DNA of 64,000 nt from Stenotrophomonas sp. BIGb0135 (GTDB taxonomy: Bacteria > Pseudomonadota > Gammaproteobacteria > Xanthomonadales > Xanthomonadaceae): the NCBI RefSeq assembly GCF_024810105.1, contig NZ_JANUDX010000001.1, positions 682,001 through 746,000 of the forward strand, in the 5' to 3' direction. The translations under genes were made by a program, and so were the position numbers. The notes under the pieces are model-generated. The model was given only the letters and a program-made list of their open reading frames with translations, was not told the DNA's origin and did no database searches. This document shows positions 49,746-60,155 of this stretch, in pieces (position 1 is the first letter of the stretch; the number at the start of each line of letters is the position of its first letter).

Positions 49746-52700
49746 TTACGCGCCATGGGCCGCCAATTGGCCCAGACGCTGGACGGCCACCGACACCGTC
49801 GGGTAGTCCAGGGTCTTCTGCTCGGCCAGTTCGGCCAGCATCGACAGCGTGAAGCGCAGGCTGCTGTCGTCACGACCGATCCACGCGGCCACCTTGGCTT
49901 CGGCACTGCCGCCCTTCATCGACAGCACCTGGGCAGCCAGGTTGCGGTGATGGGCGGCCAGCTCGTCGCGCAGCACGCCACGGGCCACGGCGTGCCAGCG
50001 GCCATTGACCTCCAGCGCGTCGATCTGCTCGAACAACCACGGCAGCTGCAGGGCATCGCCCAGGCGGAAGTGGATCTTGGACACATCCACCGGCTTGAGC
50101 TTGCGGGTACGCGCCAGTTCGATGATGTCGAACGCCGGTTCCAGGAACTGCAGCTCGGACAACTGCTGCGCCAGTGCCGGCGGCAGGCCCTTTTCCTTCC
50201 ACTCGGCCACGCTGGCCTCGTAGGCCGGGCGCTGGGAATCGGGCAGCACGCCGGAGGCGACACGGATGTCGTTGAAGGCCGCCTGGTAGCGGTTGACCGC
50301 CTCGGTGATGCCCGGCATCGCACCCGGGCGCGACAGCAGCCAGCGCACGAACGAACGCTGCAGCTTCCAGATCACTTCCAGCGCGTCGATCTGCACCGAC
50401 TCCGGCAGCGTGCCGTCGAGGGCGTCGATCTGTGCCCACAGGGCGCGCGCGTCCAGCGTTTCACGGCTGATCGTGTAGGCCTTGGCGACCTCGGCGATGC
50501 TGCGGCCGGTGTCTTCCTGCATGCGCATCAGGAAGGTGGCACCCATCCGGTTGATGGTCTGGTTGGTCACGGCCGTGGCGATGATTTCGCGCTTCAGGCG
50601 GTGACGTTCCATCGCGTCGGCGTACTTCTTCTGCAGCGGCGTGGGGAAGTAGCGCTGCAGTTCCTTGGACAGGTACGGGTCTTCGGGGATGTCCGAATCC
50701 AGCAGCTGGGCGAACGCGACCAGCTTGGAATAGGACAGCAGCACCGACAGCTCCGGCCGGGTCAGGCCCTGGCCACGCGCCTTGCGCGCGGACAGCTCGG
50801 CGTCGGAGGGCAGGAACTCGATCTGGCGATCGAGCAGGCCCTGCTGCTCCAGCGTACGGATGAAGTGCTGCTTGGAGCCCAGGCGCTTGACCGCCATCCG
50901 CTCCATCAGGCTCAGGGCCTGGTTCTGGCGGTAGTTGTCGTTGAGCACCAGCGCGGCCACTTCGTCGGTCATCGACGCCAGCAGCTTGTTGCGCTGTTCG
51001 ACGGTCAACTTCTTGGCCCGTACCACGTCATTGAGCAGGATCTTGATGTTGACTTCGTGGTCGGAGGTATCCACGCCGGCCGAGTTGTCGATGAAGTCGG
51101 TGTTGAGCAGCACGCCGGCCTGGGCGGCCTCGATGCGGCCGAGCTGGGTCATGCCCAGGTTGCCGCCCTCGCCCACCACCTTGCAGCGCAGCTCGCCACC
51201 GTTGACGCGCAACGCGTTGTTGGCGCGGTCGCCCACATCGCTGTGCTGCTCGGTCGAGGCCTTGACGTAGGTGCCGATACCGCCATTCCACAGCAGGTCC
51301 ACCGGCGCCTTGAGGATGGCGCTCATCAGGTCGTTCGGCGACAGCGCCTTGACGTTGTCGTCCAGGCCCAACGCCTCGCGCACCTGCGGGGTGATCTCGA
51401 TCGACTTCAGCGAGCGCGGGTAGATGCCACCGCCCTTGCTGATCAGCTTGGCATCGTAGTCGGCCCAGCTGGAGCGCGGCACGGTGAACAGGCGCTCGCG
51501 CTCGACGAACGTGCTGGCCGCATCCGGGTTCGGGTCCAGGAAGATGTGGCGGTGGTCGAACGCGGCCACCAGGCGGATGTGGCGCGACAGCAGCATGCCG
51601 TTGCCGAACACGTCGCCGGACATGTCGCCCACGCCCACCGTGGTGAAGTCCTGGCTCTGGCTGTCACGGCCCAGGGCACGGAAGTGGCGCTTGACCGACT
51701 CCCACGCACCGCGCGCGGTGATGCCCATGCCCTTGTGGTCGTAACCGACCGAACCACCGGAGGCGAACGCATCGCCCATCCAGAAGCCGTGCGCGATGGC
51801 CAGGCCGTTGGCGATGTCGGAGAAGGTCGCGGTGCCCTTGTCGGCGGCCACCACCAGGTACGGGTCGTCCATGTCGTGGCGGACCACGTCCACCGGCGGC
51901 ACGATCTTGTTGTTGACGATGTTGTCGGTGATGTCCAGCAGGCCCTGGATGAACAGCTTGTAGCAGGCCACGCCGTTGGCGAACACCGCATCACGGTCGC
52001 CGTTCACCGGCGGAGTCTTGGCGAAGAAGCCGCCCTTCGCGCCGACCGGCACGATGACCGTGTTCTTGACCATCTGCGCCTTGACCAGGCCCAGCACCTC
52101 GGTGCGGAAGTCTTCGCGACGGTCCGACCAGCGCAGGCCGCCACGGGCCACGGCACCGAAACGCAGGTGGGTACCTTCCACGCGCGGGCCGTACACGAAG
52201 ATTTCGCGGTACGGGCGCGGCTTGGGCAGGTCCGGCACCCGCGCCGAATCGAACTTGAAGCTGATGACGTGGCCCGGACGGCCATCGGCATCGGTCTGGT
52301 AGTAGCTGGTACGCAGGGTCGCATCGATCACGCCCATGAAGCTGCGCAGGATGCGGTCCTCGTCCAGGCTGGAGACGCGGTCCATCAGCTTGACCAGCGC
52401 GTCACGCGCGGCATCCATCTGCGCGGCACGGTCGCCCTTGCGCGCATCGACCACGGTCTTGAGCACCTTCAGGGTGGCCTCGTCGCCGCCGGCGAGCACG
52501 GTCAGGTGCGCACGCAGCTGGGCCTGGCCCTCGGCGATGGCCTCCTTGCTTTCATGCCCGGTGGCCGGGTCGAAGCGGGCTTCGAACAGCTCCACCAGCA
52601 GGCGCGCCAGCAGCGGGTAGCGGGTGAAGGTGCCTTCCACGTAGGCCTGCGAGAACGGCACGCCGGTCTGCAGCAGGTACTTGCAGTAGCCACGCAGCAT

Positions 52701-54722
52701 GGCGACCTGGCGCCAATGCAGGCCGGCAGCCAGTACGAGGCGGTTGAAGCCGTCGTTCTCGGCATCGCCGTGCCACACGCGGGCGAAGGTTTCGCCGAAG
52801 GCGGCATCCACGCTCGGCGCGTCGATGGCACCGGCCACCGATTCGACCTCGAAGTCCTGTACGTAGACCGGGGCGTTGTCGACCGTCAGGCGGTACGGAC
52901 GCTCGGCGATCACGCGCAGGCCCATGTTTTCCATCATCGGCAGCGCGTCCGACAGCGGGATGTCGTCCAGCTGGCGATACAGCTTCAGGCGCAGGCCGTC
53001 ACCGCCGTCGCGCTGCACGGCCTGCAGGCTCAGGCGCAGGTCGTCCGGACCGGTCAGCGCGTCGAGCTGGCTGACGTCGTTGGCCGCGATCTCGGTGCTG
53101 GAGTCTTCGATGTAGCCGGCCGGCAATGCCTTGCCGATACGCGCGGCAATGCGCAGGCCTTCGCTTTCGCCGTGGCGGGCCACCAGCGCTTCACGCAGGT
53201 CGTCCTGCCAGTTGCGCAGCACCTGGGCCAGCTTCTGTTCCAGCACGCTGGTGTCCACTTCCAGGGTCTGGCCAGCCTTCGGGCGCACGATCAGGTGCAC
53301 CTGGGCCAGCGGCGATTCGCCGAGCACCACCGAGCTGTCCACGTATTCGCCCTGCAGGGCGTCCTTGAGCATGGCTTCGATGCGCAGGCGCACATCGGTG
53401 TTGAAGCGTTCGCGCGGCAGGTAGACCAGCGCGGAGATGAAGCGGCTGTACTTGTCGCGGCGCAGGAACAGCCGGCTGCGCACGCGCTCCTGCAGGCCCA
53501 GCACGCCCATCGCGGTGCGGAACAGCTCGTCCTCGCTGGACTGGAACAGCTCTTCGCGCGGCAGGGTTTCCAGGATGTGGCGCAGGGCCTTGCCGCTGTG
53601 GCTGCTCGGCGCCAGGCCGGACTGGGTCATCACGTATTCGTGGCGCTGGCGCACCAGCGGGATTTCCCACGGGCGGCGGTTGTAGGCGCTGGAGGTGAAC
53701 AGGCCGAGGAAGCGCTGCTCGCCGATGATCTTGCCCTTGGCGTCGAATTCCAGCACGCCGATGTAGTCCATGTAGCCGGCGCGGTGCACGCGCGAACGGG
53801 CATTGGTCTTGGTCAGGATCAGCGCGTCCTTCAACCCGGTGGTGGCGTTGAGGCCCTGCGCGGCCAGGGTCTTGACCGGACGGGCGGCGGACTTGTCCTT
53901 GCCGCGCATCAGGCCCAGGCCGGTTTCATTGAGCGGTGCCAGCACCTCTTCCTTGCCCTGCTTCTCCACGCGGTATTCGCGGTAGCCGAAGAAGGTGAAG
54001 TGGTTGTCGGCGGCCCAGCGCAGGAATTCCTGCGCTTCGGCGCGCGAAGCGGCATCGATCGGGAGCTGGCGGCTGCCGAGGTCCTCGGCCAGGCTCTGCG
54101 CCTTGGCACGCATCGCGTCCCAGTCGTGGACGATGGCACGCACCTCGTCCAGCGCCTTGACGATCGCCTGCTCGACGTCGGCCATGGCATCGGCCGGCTG
54201 GCGGTCGATTTCCAGCAGCATCACCGACTCGGCGTTGCCCTCGCTGACGCCGCTGAGCTTGCCGGCCTTGTCGCGCGCGAAGCGGATCACCGGGTGGCCC
54301 AGCACGTGCACGCCGATGCCATGCTCGGCCAGCGACATGGTGACCGTGTCGACCAGGAACGGCATGTCGTCATTGACGATCTGCAGCACCGTGTGCGGCG
54401 ATTCCCACCCGTTGGCCTTCAGGCTCGGGTTGAACACGCGGACATTGGCCTTGCCCGGCTTGCGGACACGCGCGAATTCCAGCGTGTCCGCCGCCAGCGC
54501 GGCCCACTCCTCGGCGGTGTGGTGGGGGAACTCGTCCGCCTCCATGCGCTTGTAGAAGTCGGCGGCGAAAGCCACTGCCTCGGCCTGCCCGGCCGCCGGG
54601 TAGCGCTTGCGCAAGGCCGTGTACACCGGCTCCAGCGAGAAGCCCACTGGCGAAACAGTCTGCGTATCGGCTGGTTTGGATTTGTTTTTCACGGTCTTGG
54701 CTGCTGGTTTTTGCGGTTTCAT
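49746..54722 (-). CDS. gdhB: NAD-specific glutamate dehydrogenase, large (~180 kDa) type
   Basis: 1658 residues, the size of the bacterial large NAD-GDH family. The N-terminal part has ACT-like segments (about 1-500; for example GWESPHTVLQIVNDDMPFLV). The catalytic core carries RGGLRWSDRREDFRTE, the glutamate-site Lys in VGAKGGFFAKTPP, and NGGIGTYVKASTE before the nucleotide-binding part. It deaminates glutamate to 2-oxoglutarate, mainly for catabolism. ATG 54722 begins MKPQKPAAKTVKNKS. It is monocistronic, with a terminator after the stop and a 263-bp divergent region to tetR. Confidence 0.96.
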   Translation of the reverse strand: MKPQKPAAKTVKNKSKPADTQTVSPVGFSLEPVYTALRKRYPAAGQAEAVAFAADFYKRMEADEFPHHTAEEWAALAADTLEFARVRKPGKANVRVFNPSLKANGWESPHTVLQIVNDDMPFLVDTVTMSLAEHGIGVHVLGHPVIRFARDKAGKLSGVSEGNAESVMLLEIDRQPADAMADVEQAIVKALDEVRAIVHDWDAMRAKAQSLAEDLGSRQLPIDAASRAEAQEFLRWAADNHFTFFGYREYRVEKQGKEEVLAPLNETGLGLMRGKDKSAARPVKTLAAQGLNATTGLKDALILTKTNARSRVHRAGYMDYIGVLEFDAKGKIIGEQRFLGLFTSSAYNRRPWEIPLVRQRHEYVMTQSGLAPSSHSGKALRHILETLPREELFQSSEDELFRTAMGVLGLQERVRSRLFLRRDKYSRFISALVYLPRERFNTDVRLRIEAMLKDALQGEYVDSSVVLGESPLAQVHLIVRPKAGQTLEVDTSVLEQKLAQVLRNWQDDLREALVARHGESEGLRIAARIGKALPAGYIEDSSTEIAANDVSQLDALTGPDDLRLSLQAVQRDGGDGLRLKLYRQLDDIPLSDALPMMENMGLRVIAERPYRLTVDNAPVYVQDFEVESVAGAIDAPSVDAAFGETFARVWHGDAENDGFNRLVLAAGLHWRQVAMLRGYCKYLLQTGVPFSQAYVEGTFTRYPLLARLLVELFEARFDPATGHESKEAIAEGQAQLRAHLTVLAGGDEATLKVLKTVVDARKGDRAAQMDAARDALVKLMDRVSSLDEDRILRSFMGVIDATLRTSYYQTDADGRPGHVISFKFDSARVPDLPKPRPYREIFVYGPRVEGTHLRFGAVARGGLRWSDRREDFRTEVLGLVKAQMVKNTVIVPVGAKGGFFAKTPPVNGDRDAVFANGVACYKLFIQGLLDITDNIVNNKIVPPVDVVRHDMDDPYLVVAADKGTATFSDIANGLAIAHGFWMGDAFASGGSVGYDHKGMGITARGAWESVKRHFRALGRDSQSQDFTTVGVGDMSGDVFGNGMLLSRHIRLVAAFDHRHIFLDPNPDAASTFVERERLFTVPRSSWADYDAKLISKGGGIYPRSLKSIEITPQVREALGLDDNVKALSPNDLMSAILKAPVDLLWNGGIGTYVKASTEQHSDVGDRANNALRVNGGELRCKVVGEGGNLGMTQLGRIEAAQAGVLLNTDFIDNSAGVDTSDHEVNIKILLNDVVRAKKLTVEQRNKLLASMTDEVAALVLNDNYRQNQALSLMERMAVKRLGSKQHFIRTLEQQGLLDRQIEFLPSDAELSARKARGQGLTRPELSVLLSYSKLVAFAQLLDSDIPEDPYLSKELQRYFPTPLQKKYADAMERHRLKREIIATAVTNQTINRMGATFLMRMQEDTGRSIAEVAKAYTISRETLDARALWAQIDALDGTLPESVQIDALEVIWKLQRSFVRWLLSRPGAMPGITEAVNRYQAAFNDIRVASGVLPDSQRPAYEASVAEWKEKGLPPALAQQLSELQFLEPAFDIIELARTRKLKPVDVSKIHFRLGDALQLPWLFEQIDALEVNGRWHAVARGVLRDELAAHHRNLAAQVLSMKGGSAEAKVAAWIGRDDSSLRFTLSMLAELAEQKTLDYPTVSVAVQRLGQLAAHGA

Positions 54723-54965
54723 GGCAGAGCGGTGCGTGTTGCTCAGTTGGGAAAATGAAATTGTAGGCCTACCGCACAAAAATACCTTGCTGCAGGACGG
54801 AATAAGGCAAATCGGGTTGGGTGGCGTTTACGTCGCGATGGTCAATCCGCACGAGTACGGACGCTCGCGTAGGAGATCCACGCAGGCAAGCATCGGCCAC
54901 TTCCGTGGCAACTTGACGATGGGTATCAAATCCGCGGCAAACACAAGGCTTCTCCAATTCTGAAC

Positions 54966-54981
54966 TGGACGGTATAGTCCA
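54966..54981. promoter_or_regulatory. TetR-type operator overlapping the promoter -10
   Basis: TGGAC and GTCCA arms around GGTATA, giving a 16-base palindrome ending five bases before the TetR start. It contains TATAGT (54973-54978), a good -10. A repressor bound here would block its own operon; the transcript would be leaderless. Confidence 0.6.
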
Positions 54982-54985
54982 TCGC

Positions 54986-55645
54986 GTGAATCCCCCCCAC
55001 CCCGCCGCCAGCACCCTGGATGCGCGCGATCAGCGCGTGTTCGATGCCGTGCGCGATCTGTTCTCCACCCAGGGCATGCAGATCAGCATGGATGCGGTGG
55101 CCCAGCAGGCGGGCTGCTCCAAGCAGACCCTCTACAGCCGCTACGGCAGCAAGCAGGAACTGCTGCGCCGGGTCATGCAGCGGCATGTCAGCCGGGCCAC
55201 GGCCGGCCTGCACAGCCTGGACCAGGGCGACCTGCGCGGCAGCCTGCTGCAGTTCGCCACCGACTACCTGGAGCACTGCAACCAGCCGCACGTGGCCCAG
55301 GCCCGGCGACTGATCGCCGCCGACTCCCCGCATTTCCCGCAGGAAGCCCGCGCCCTGTACCGCGACGGGGCGGGCGCGCTCGTTCTTCACGTCGCTGAAT
55401 GGCTCCAGGCGCGCACCGCGCTGGGCCAGTTGGGGCATGACGACCCGCACTTCATGGCCGAACTGTTATTGAGCATGATCGCCGGCTTGGATTTCGAGAA
55501 ACAGCGCTTCCACACCCCCCACCGCGCTGACGCCACCGTGCGCCGCCGCTGGGCCGAATTCTCCGTTGACAGCTTCCTGCGCGCGTTCGCCGTGCCGGAG
55601 ACCGCCGCGGCATCGCATTCAAACCAACACCGGAGTTTTTCCTGA
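54986..55645 (+). CDS. TetR/AcrR-family repressor of the adjacent RND pump
   Basis: 219 residues. The N-terminal helix-turn-helix is clear (SMDAVAQQAGCSKQTLYSRYGSK), followed by a helical ligand-binding domain with the C-terminal pattern of AcrR/SmeT-type regulators. The start is a GTG at 54986 without a ribosome site and only seven bases after a -10. Its stop overlaps the start of the adaptor gene (TGATG), so the repressor is co-expressed with the pump it presumably regulates. Ligand unknown. Confidence 0.88.
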   Translation: MNPPHPAASTLDARDQRVFDAVRDLFSTQGMQISMDAVAQQAGCSKQTLYSRYGSKQELLRRVMQRHVSRATAGLHSLDQGDLRGSLLQFATDYLEHCNQPHVAQARRLIAADSPHFPQEARALYRDGAGALVLHVAEWLQARTALGQLGHDDPHFMAELLLSMIAGLDFEKQRFHTPHRADATVRRRWAEFSVDSFLRAFAVPETAAASHSNQHRSFS

Positions 55646-56910
55646 TGATCGCCCCACTCCGCAGCCTTGCCCTGACCTGCGCAGTTGCTGTCGCACTGAC
55701 CGCTTGCAAGAAGCCAGAGCAACAGACGCCCCCGCCGCCGGAAGTGGGCGTGATCGATGCCAAGCCGCAGACCCTGCCGTTGCAGCGTGAGCTGGTCGGC
55801 CGCCTGTCACCCTACCGCAGCGCCGACGTCCGCGCCCGCGTGCCCGGGGTGCTGCTCAAGCGCGTCTACCAGGAAGGCGCCGACGTCAAGCAGGGCCAGG
55901 TCCTGTTCCTGATCGACCCGGCCCCGCTGCGTGCCTCCTTGAACGCGTCGCAGGCCGAGCTGGCGTCCGCACAGGCCACCTACGCCAACGCCAAGGCCGC
56001 CGCCAACCGCGCCCGTTCGCTGGCGCCGCAGAAGTACGTCTCCAAGTCGGACCTGGACGCAGCAGAAGCCACCGAGCGCACCGCTGCGGCGGCCGTGCAG
56101 CAGGCCCAGGCGGCGCTGACCAGCGCGAAGATCAACCTCGGCTATGCCGAAGTGACCTCGCCGATCAGCGGCCGCGCCGGCAAGCAGCAGGTCACCGAAG
56201 GCGCGCTGGTCGGCCAGGGCGATGTCACCCTGCTGACCACCGTGGACCAGCTGGACCCGCTGTACGTCAACTTCTCCATGAGCGTGGACGAGCTGACCCA
56301 GATGCGCGCCGCGCAGGCCAAGGGCCAGCTGGCGCTGAGCGGGGACGGCAAGTCCACCGTGCAGGTCAAGCTGGCCGACGGCACCCTCTACGACCAGCCG
56401 GGCACGCTGGACTTCTCCTCGACCACCGTCGACCCCACCACCGGCGCGGTCTCGCTGCGCGCGGTACTGCCCAACCCGCAGCAGATCCTGCTGCCGGGTG
56501 CCTTCGTCAGCTTCCAGGCCACCCTCGGCGAGCGCAACAACGCGTTCCTGGTGCCGTTGCAGGCGCTCCAGCGCGACACCACCGGCGGCTACGTGCTGGT
56601 GGTCGGCAAGGACGGCAAGGTGGCGCGCAAGAACGTCAAGAGCGAGGGCCAGCAGGGCGGCAACTGGCTGGTCAGTGGCGGTCTTGATGCGGGCGACAAG
56701 GTGATCGTGGCAGGCGTGCAGAAGGTCAAGGAAGGGGCGCCGGCCACGGCCAAGCCGTGGGATCCGGCCAGCGCCGCAGCCAACGGCCAGGCCCCGGCCG
56801 CGGGGGGTGCCGCACCGGCCGCCGCCAAGCCCGACGCCGCTGCAAAACCCGCCGACGCGACTGCCGACAAGGCCGACGCGGCCCCGGCTGCCGAATCGAA
56901 CAAGCAATAA
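55645..56910 (+). CDS. RND efflux periplasmic adaptor (AcrA/MexA-type lipoprotein)
   Basis: 421 residues. A lipoprotein signal has its lipobox Cys at residue 21 (VALTACKK). The order is typical: lipoyl halves (LVGRLSPYRSADVRARVPGV and TSPISGRAGKQQV), an alpha-helical hairpin between (about 95-150), beta-barrel, and membrane-proximal domain. The C-terminal tail is unusually long and Ala/Lys/Asp-rich (from about 355). It links the inner-membrane pump to an outer-membrane channel. The pump gene follows after 15 bp. It resembles a Stenotrophomonas Sme adaptor of the two-gene systems, but I do not assign which. Confidence 0.93.
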   Translation: MIAPLRSLALTCAVAVALTACKKPEQQTPPPPEVGVIDAKPQTLPLQRELVGRLSPYRSADVRARVPGVLLKRVYQEGADVKQGQVLFLIDPAPLRASLNASQAELASAQATYANAKAAANRARSLAPQKYVSKSDLDAAEATERTAAAAVQQAQAALTSAKINLGYAEVTSPISGRAGKQQVTEGALVGQGDVTLLTTVDQLDPLYVNFSMSVDELTQMRAAQAKGQLALSGDGKSTVQVKLADGTLYDQPGTLDFSSTTVDPTTGAVSLRAVLPNPQQILLPGAFVSFQATLGERNNAFLVPLQALQRDTTGGYVLVVGKDGKVARKNVKSEGQQGGNWLVSGGLDAGDKVIVAGVQKVKEGAPATAKPWDPASAAANGQAPAAGGAAPAAAKPDAAAKPADATADKADAAPAAESNKQ

Positions 56911-56925
56911 CGGGAACCCTCCGTC

Positions 56926-59900
56926 ATGCCTAAATTTTTCATTGAACACCCGGTATTCGCCTGGGTGGTCGCGATCCTGATCTCGCTGTCCGGCGTGATC
57001 TCGATCCTCGGGCTGGGCGTGGAGTCCTACCCCAGCATCGCACCGCCCCAGGTGACGGTGAGCGCCACCTACCCCGGCGCCAGCGCCGACACCGCCGAAA
57101 AGTCGGTCACCCAGGTGATCGAGCAGCAGCTGACCGGCATCGATCACCTGCTGTATTTCAGCTCGTCCTCCGCGTCCAACGGCCGCGTCACCATCACCCT
57201 CACCTTCGAGACCGGCACCGACGCGGACATCGCCCAGGTGCAGGTGCAGAACAAGGTGTCGCTGGCCACGCCGCGCCTGCCGACCGAAGTCACCCAGCAG
57301 GGCGTGGTGGTGGCCAAGGCCAACGCCGGCTTCCTGATGGTGGTGGCATTGCAGTCGGACACCGCGTCGATCGACCGTGACGCGCTGAACGACATCGTCG
57401 GCTCGCGCGTGCTCGACCAGATCTCGCGCATCCCCGGCGTCGGCAGCACCCAGCAGTTCGGCTCCGAGTACGCCATGAACATCTGGCTCAACCCGGAAAA
57501 GATGCAGGGCTACGGCCTGTCGGCCAGCCAGGTGCTGGCCGCGATCAAGGACCAGAACGTGCAGTTCGCGGCCGGTTCGCTGGGTGCCGATCCGTCGCCG
57601 GAGGGGCATTACTTCACCGCCACGGTGTCGGCCGAAGGACGCTTCAGCTCGCCGCAGGAGTTCGAGAACATCATCCTGCGCGCCAACGCGGATGGTTCGC
57701 GGGTGATGCTCAAGGACATCGCACGCATCGCCTTCGGTGCCAACAACTACGGCTTTGACACCCAGTACAACGGCAAGCCGACCGGTGCCTTCGCGATCCA
57801 GCTGCTGCCGGGCGCCAACGCCCTGAACGTGGCCAACGCGGTCACCGCCAAGATGGACGAACTGGCCCCGAGCTTCCCGGCCGGTGTCAGCTGGTTCTCG
57901 CCGTACGACAGCACCACCTTCGTGAAGATCTCGATCGAGGAAGTGGTCAAGACGCTGATCGAAGCAGTGGCACTGGTGTTCCTGGTGATGCTGATCTTCC
58001 TGCAGAACTTCCGCGCCACCCTGATCCCGACCCTGGTCATCCCGGTGGCCCTGCTCGGCACCTTCCTGGGCATGAGCGTCATCGGCTTCACCATCAACCA
58101 GCTCACCCTGTTTGCGATGGTGCTGGCGATCGGCATCGTGGTCGATGACGCCATCGTGGTGATCGAGAACGTCGAGCGGATCATGACCGAGGAGAAGCTG
58201 CCGCCCAAGGCCGCTACCCAGAAGGCCATGACCCAGATCACCGGCGCGGTGGTGGCGATCACCGTGGTGCTGGCGGCGGTGTTCATCCCGTCCGCGCTGC
58301 AGGGCGGTGCCGCCGGCGAGATCTACAAGCAGTTCGCGCTGACCATCGCCATCGCGATGGGCTTCTCCGCGTTCCTGGCGCTGGGCTTCACCCCCGCACT
58401 GTGCGCGACGTTCCTCAAGCCGACCCACAGCGACAAGCCCAACGTCGTCTACCGCACCTTCAACAAGTACTACGACAAGATCAGTGGCACCTACGTGGGC
58501 CACATCACCTCGGCGGTGCGCCATGCGCCGCGCTGGATGATCCTGTTCGTGGTGCTCACCGTGCTGTGCGGTTTCCTGTTCACCCGCATGCCGGGCAGCT
58601 TCCTGCCCGAGGAAGACCAGGGCTACGCCCTGGCGATCGTGCAGCTGCCGCCGGGCTCGACCAAGGCCCAGACCAACCAGGCCTTCGCGCAGATGCGGGG
58701 CGTGCTCAAGGACCAGGAAGGGTTCGAGGGCATGCTGCAGGTGGCCGGTTTCAGCTTCGTCGGCTCGGGTGAAAACGTGGGCATGGGCTTCATCCGCCTC
58801 AAGCCCTGGGCGGATCGCAAGGTCACCGTGCCCGAGTTCATCCAGAAGATGAACGGTGCCTTCTACGGCATCAAGGAAGCGCAGATCTTCGTGGTCAACC
58901 TGCCCACCGTGCAGGGCCTGGGCCAGTTCGGCGGCTTCGACATGTGGCTGCAGGACCGTGGCGGCGCCGGCTATGAACAGCTGACGCAGGCGCGCAACAT
59001 CCTGCTCGGCAAGGCGGCGCAGGAGAGCGACCTGCTCACCGGCGTGCGCCCCAACGGGCTGGAAAACGCACCGCAGCTGCAGTTGCACGTGGACCGCGTG
59101 CAGGCCCAGACCATGGGCCTGTCGGTGTCGGACGTGTACAGCACCATCCAGCTGATGCTGGCCCCGGTGTACGTCAACGACTTCTTCTACGAAGGCCGCA
59201 TCAAGCGGGTGACGATGCAGGCCGATGGCCCGTACCGCACCGGGGCCGAATCGCTCAACAGCTTCTATACGCCCAGCAGCCTGCAGACCAACGCGGACGG
59301 CACCCCGGCGATGATCCCGTTGAGCACCGTGGTGAAGTCCGACTGGGTGTCCGCACCGCCGTCGCTGAGCCGCTACAACGGTTACTCGGCGGTCAACATC
59401 GTCGGTTCGCAGGCACCGGGGCGCAGCTCGGGTGAGGCGATGCAGGCGATGGAGCGGATCGTCAGCGACGACCTGCCGGCCGGCTTCGGCTACGACTGGT
59501 CCGGCATGTCCTACCAGGAAATCCTGGCCGGCAACGCCGCCACGCTGCTGCTGGTGCTGTCCATCGTGGTGGTGTTCCTGTGCCTGGCCGCGCTGTATGA
59601 AAGCTGGTCGATCCCGGTGGCGGTGCTGCTGGTGGTGCCGCTGGGCGTGCTCGGCGCACTGGCGTTCTCGCTGGCGCGCGGCCTGCCCAACGATCTGTAC
59701 TTCAAGATCGGCCTGATCACGGTGATCGGCCTGGCGGCCAAGAACGCCATCCTGATCGTGGAGTTCGCGGTGGAGCAGCGTGCGGCGGGCAAGACCCTGC
59801 GCGAGGCCACCATCGAGGCCTCCCGCCTGCGCTTCCGCCCGATCCTGATGACCTCCTTCGCGTTCATCCTGGGCGTGGTGCCGATGGCCATCTCCACCGG

Positions 59901-60099
59901 CGCCGGCGCCAATGCCCGTCACGCCATCGGTACCGGCGTGATCGGCGGCATGGTGTTCGCCACCTTCCTGGGCCTGCTGATGATCCCGGTGTTCTTCATC
60001 GTGGTCCGCCGCATGCTGGGCGACAAGCTGGACGAACCGTCCAAGGAGTTCCTGGAACGCCAGGGCGAAGCCAACACGGCGCACCGTCCGGATCGTTGA
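56926..60099 (+). CDS. RND multidrug efflux permease (HAE-1 family)
   Basis: 1057 residues. It starts MPKFFIEHPVFAWVVAILIS as in AcrB/MexB. The proton-relay Asp407-Asp408 lies in GIVVDDAIVVIENVERIM, with its partner Lys in the second half (GLAAKNAILIVEFAVEQ). Two large periplasmic domains and twelve membrane segments follow the usual duplication. It exports drugs using the proton gradient. No outer-membrane factor gene follows; a terminator lies 24 bases after the stop, so the pump must use a channel encoded elsewhere (TolC-like). Confidence 0.96.
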   Translation: MPKFFIEHPVFAWVVAILISLSGVISILGLGVESYPSIAPPQVTVSATYPGASADTAEKSVTQVIEQQLTGIDHLLYFSSSSASNGRVTITLTFETGTDADIAQVQVQNKVSLATPRLPTEVTQQGVVVAKANAGFLMVVALQSDTASIDRDALNDIVGSRVLDQISRIPGVGSTQQFGSEYAMNIWLNPEKMQGYGLSASQVLAAIKDQNVQFAAGSLGADPSPEGHYFTATVSAEGRFSSPQEFENIILRANADGSRVMLKDIARIAFGANNYGFDTQYNGKPTGAFAIQLLPGANALNVANAVTAKMDELAPSFPAGVSWFSPYDSTTFVKISIEEVVKTLIEAVALVFLVMLIFLQNFRATLIPTLVIPVALLGTFLGMSVIGFTINQLTLFAMVLAIGIVVDDAIVVIENVERIMTEEKLPPKAATQKAMTQITGAVVAITVVLAAVFIPSALQGGAAGEIYKQFALTIAIAMGFSAFLALGFTPALCATFLKPTHSDKPNVVYRTFNKYYDKISGTYVGHITSAVRHAPRWMILFVVLTVLCGFLFTRMPGSFLPEEDQGYALAIVQLPPGSTKAQTNQAFAQMRGVLKDQEGFEGMLQVAGFSFVGSGENVGMGFIRLKPWADRKVTVPEFIQKMNGAFYGIKEAQIFVVNLPTVQGLGQFGGFDMWLQDRGGAGYEQLTQARNILLGKAAQESDLLTGVRPNGLENAPQLQLHVDRVQAQTMGLSVSDVYSTIQLMLAPVYVNDFFYEGRIKRVTMQADGPYRTGAESLNSFYTPSSLQTNADGTPAMIPLSTVVKSDWVSAPPSLSRYNGYSAVNIVGSQAPGRSSGEAMQAMERIVSDDLPAGFGYDWSGMSYQEILAGNAATLLLVLSIVVVFLCLAALYESWSIPVAVLLVVPLGVLGALAFSLARGLPNDLYFKIGLITVIGLAAKNAILIVEFAVEQRAAGKTLREATIEASRLRFRPILMTSFAFILGVVPMAISTGAGANARHAIGTGVIGGMVFATFLGLLMIPVFFIVVRRMLGDKLDEPSKEFLERQGEANTAHRPDR

Positions 60100-60123
60100 T
60101 CCGGGCAGTACGCTGCTGAAACG

Positions 60124-60155
60124 AAAAGCCCCGGCTCGCGCCGGGGCTTTTTTTT
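60124..60155 (+). terminator. Rho-independent terminator of the RND operon
   Basis: A 12-bp stem (AAAAGCCCCGGC, TCGC loop) ends in an unbroken run of T to 60155. It lies 24 bases after the permease stop and is the strongest terminator in the window. Confidence 0.95.

Noticed and set aside
48690..54758. A 2000-codon open frame opposite the NAD-glutamate dehydrogenase
   Set aside because: Mirror frame of the gdh codons; no recognisable domain, no ribosome site, and strong complementarity to real third-position bias.
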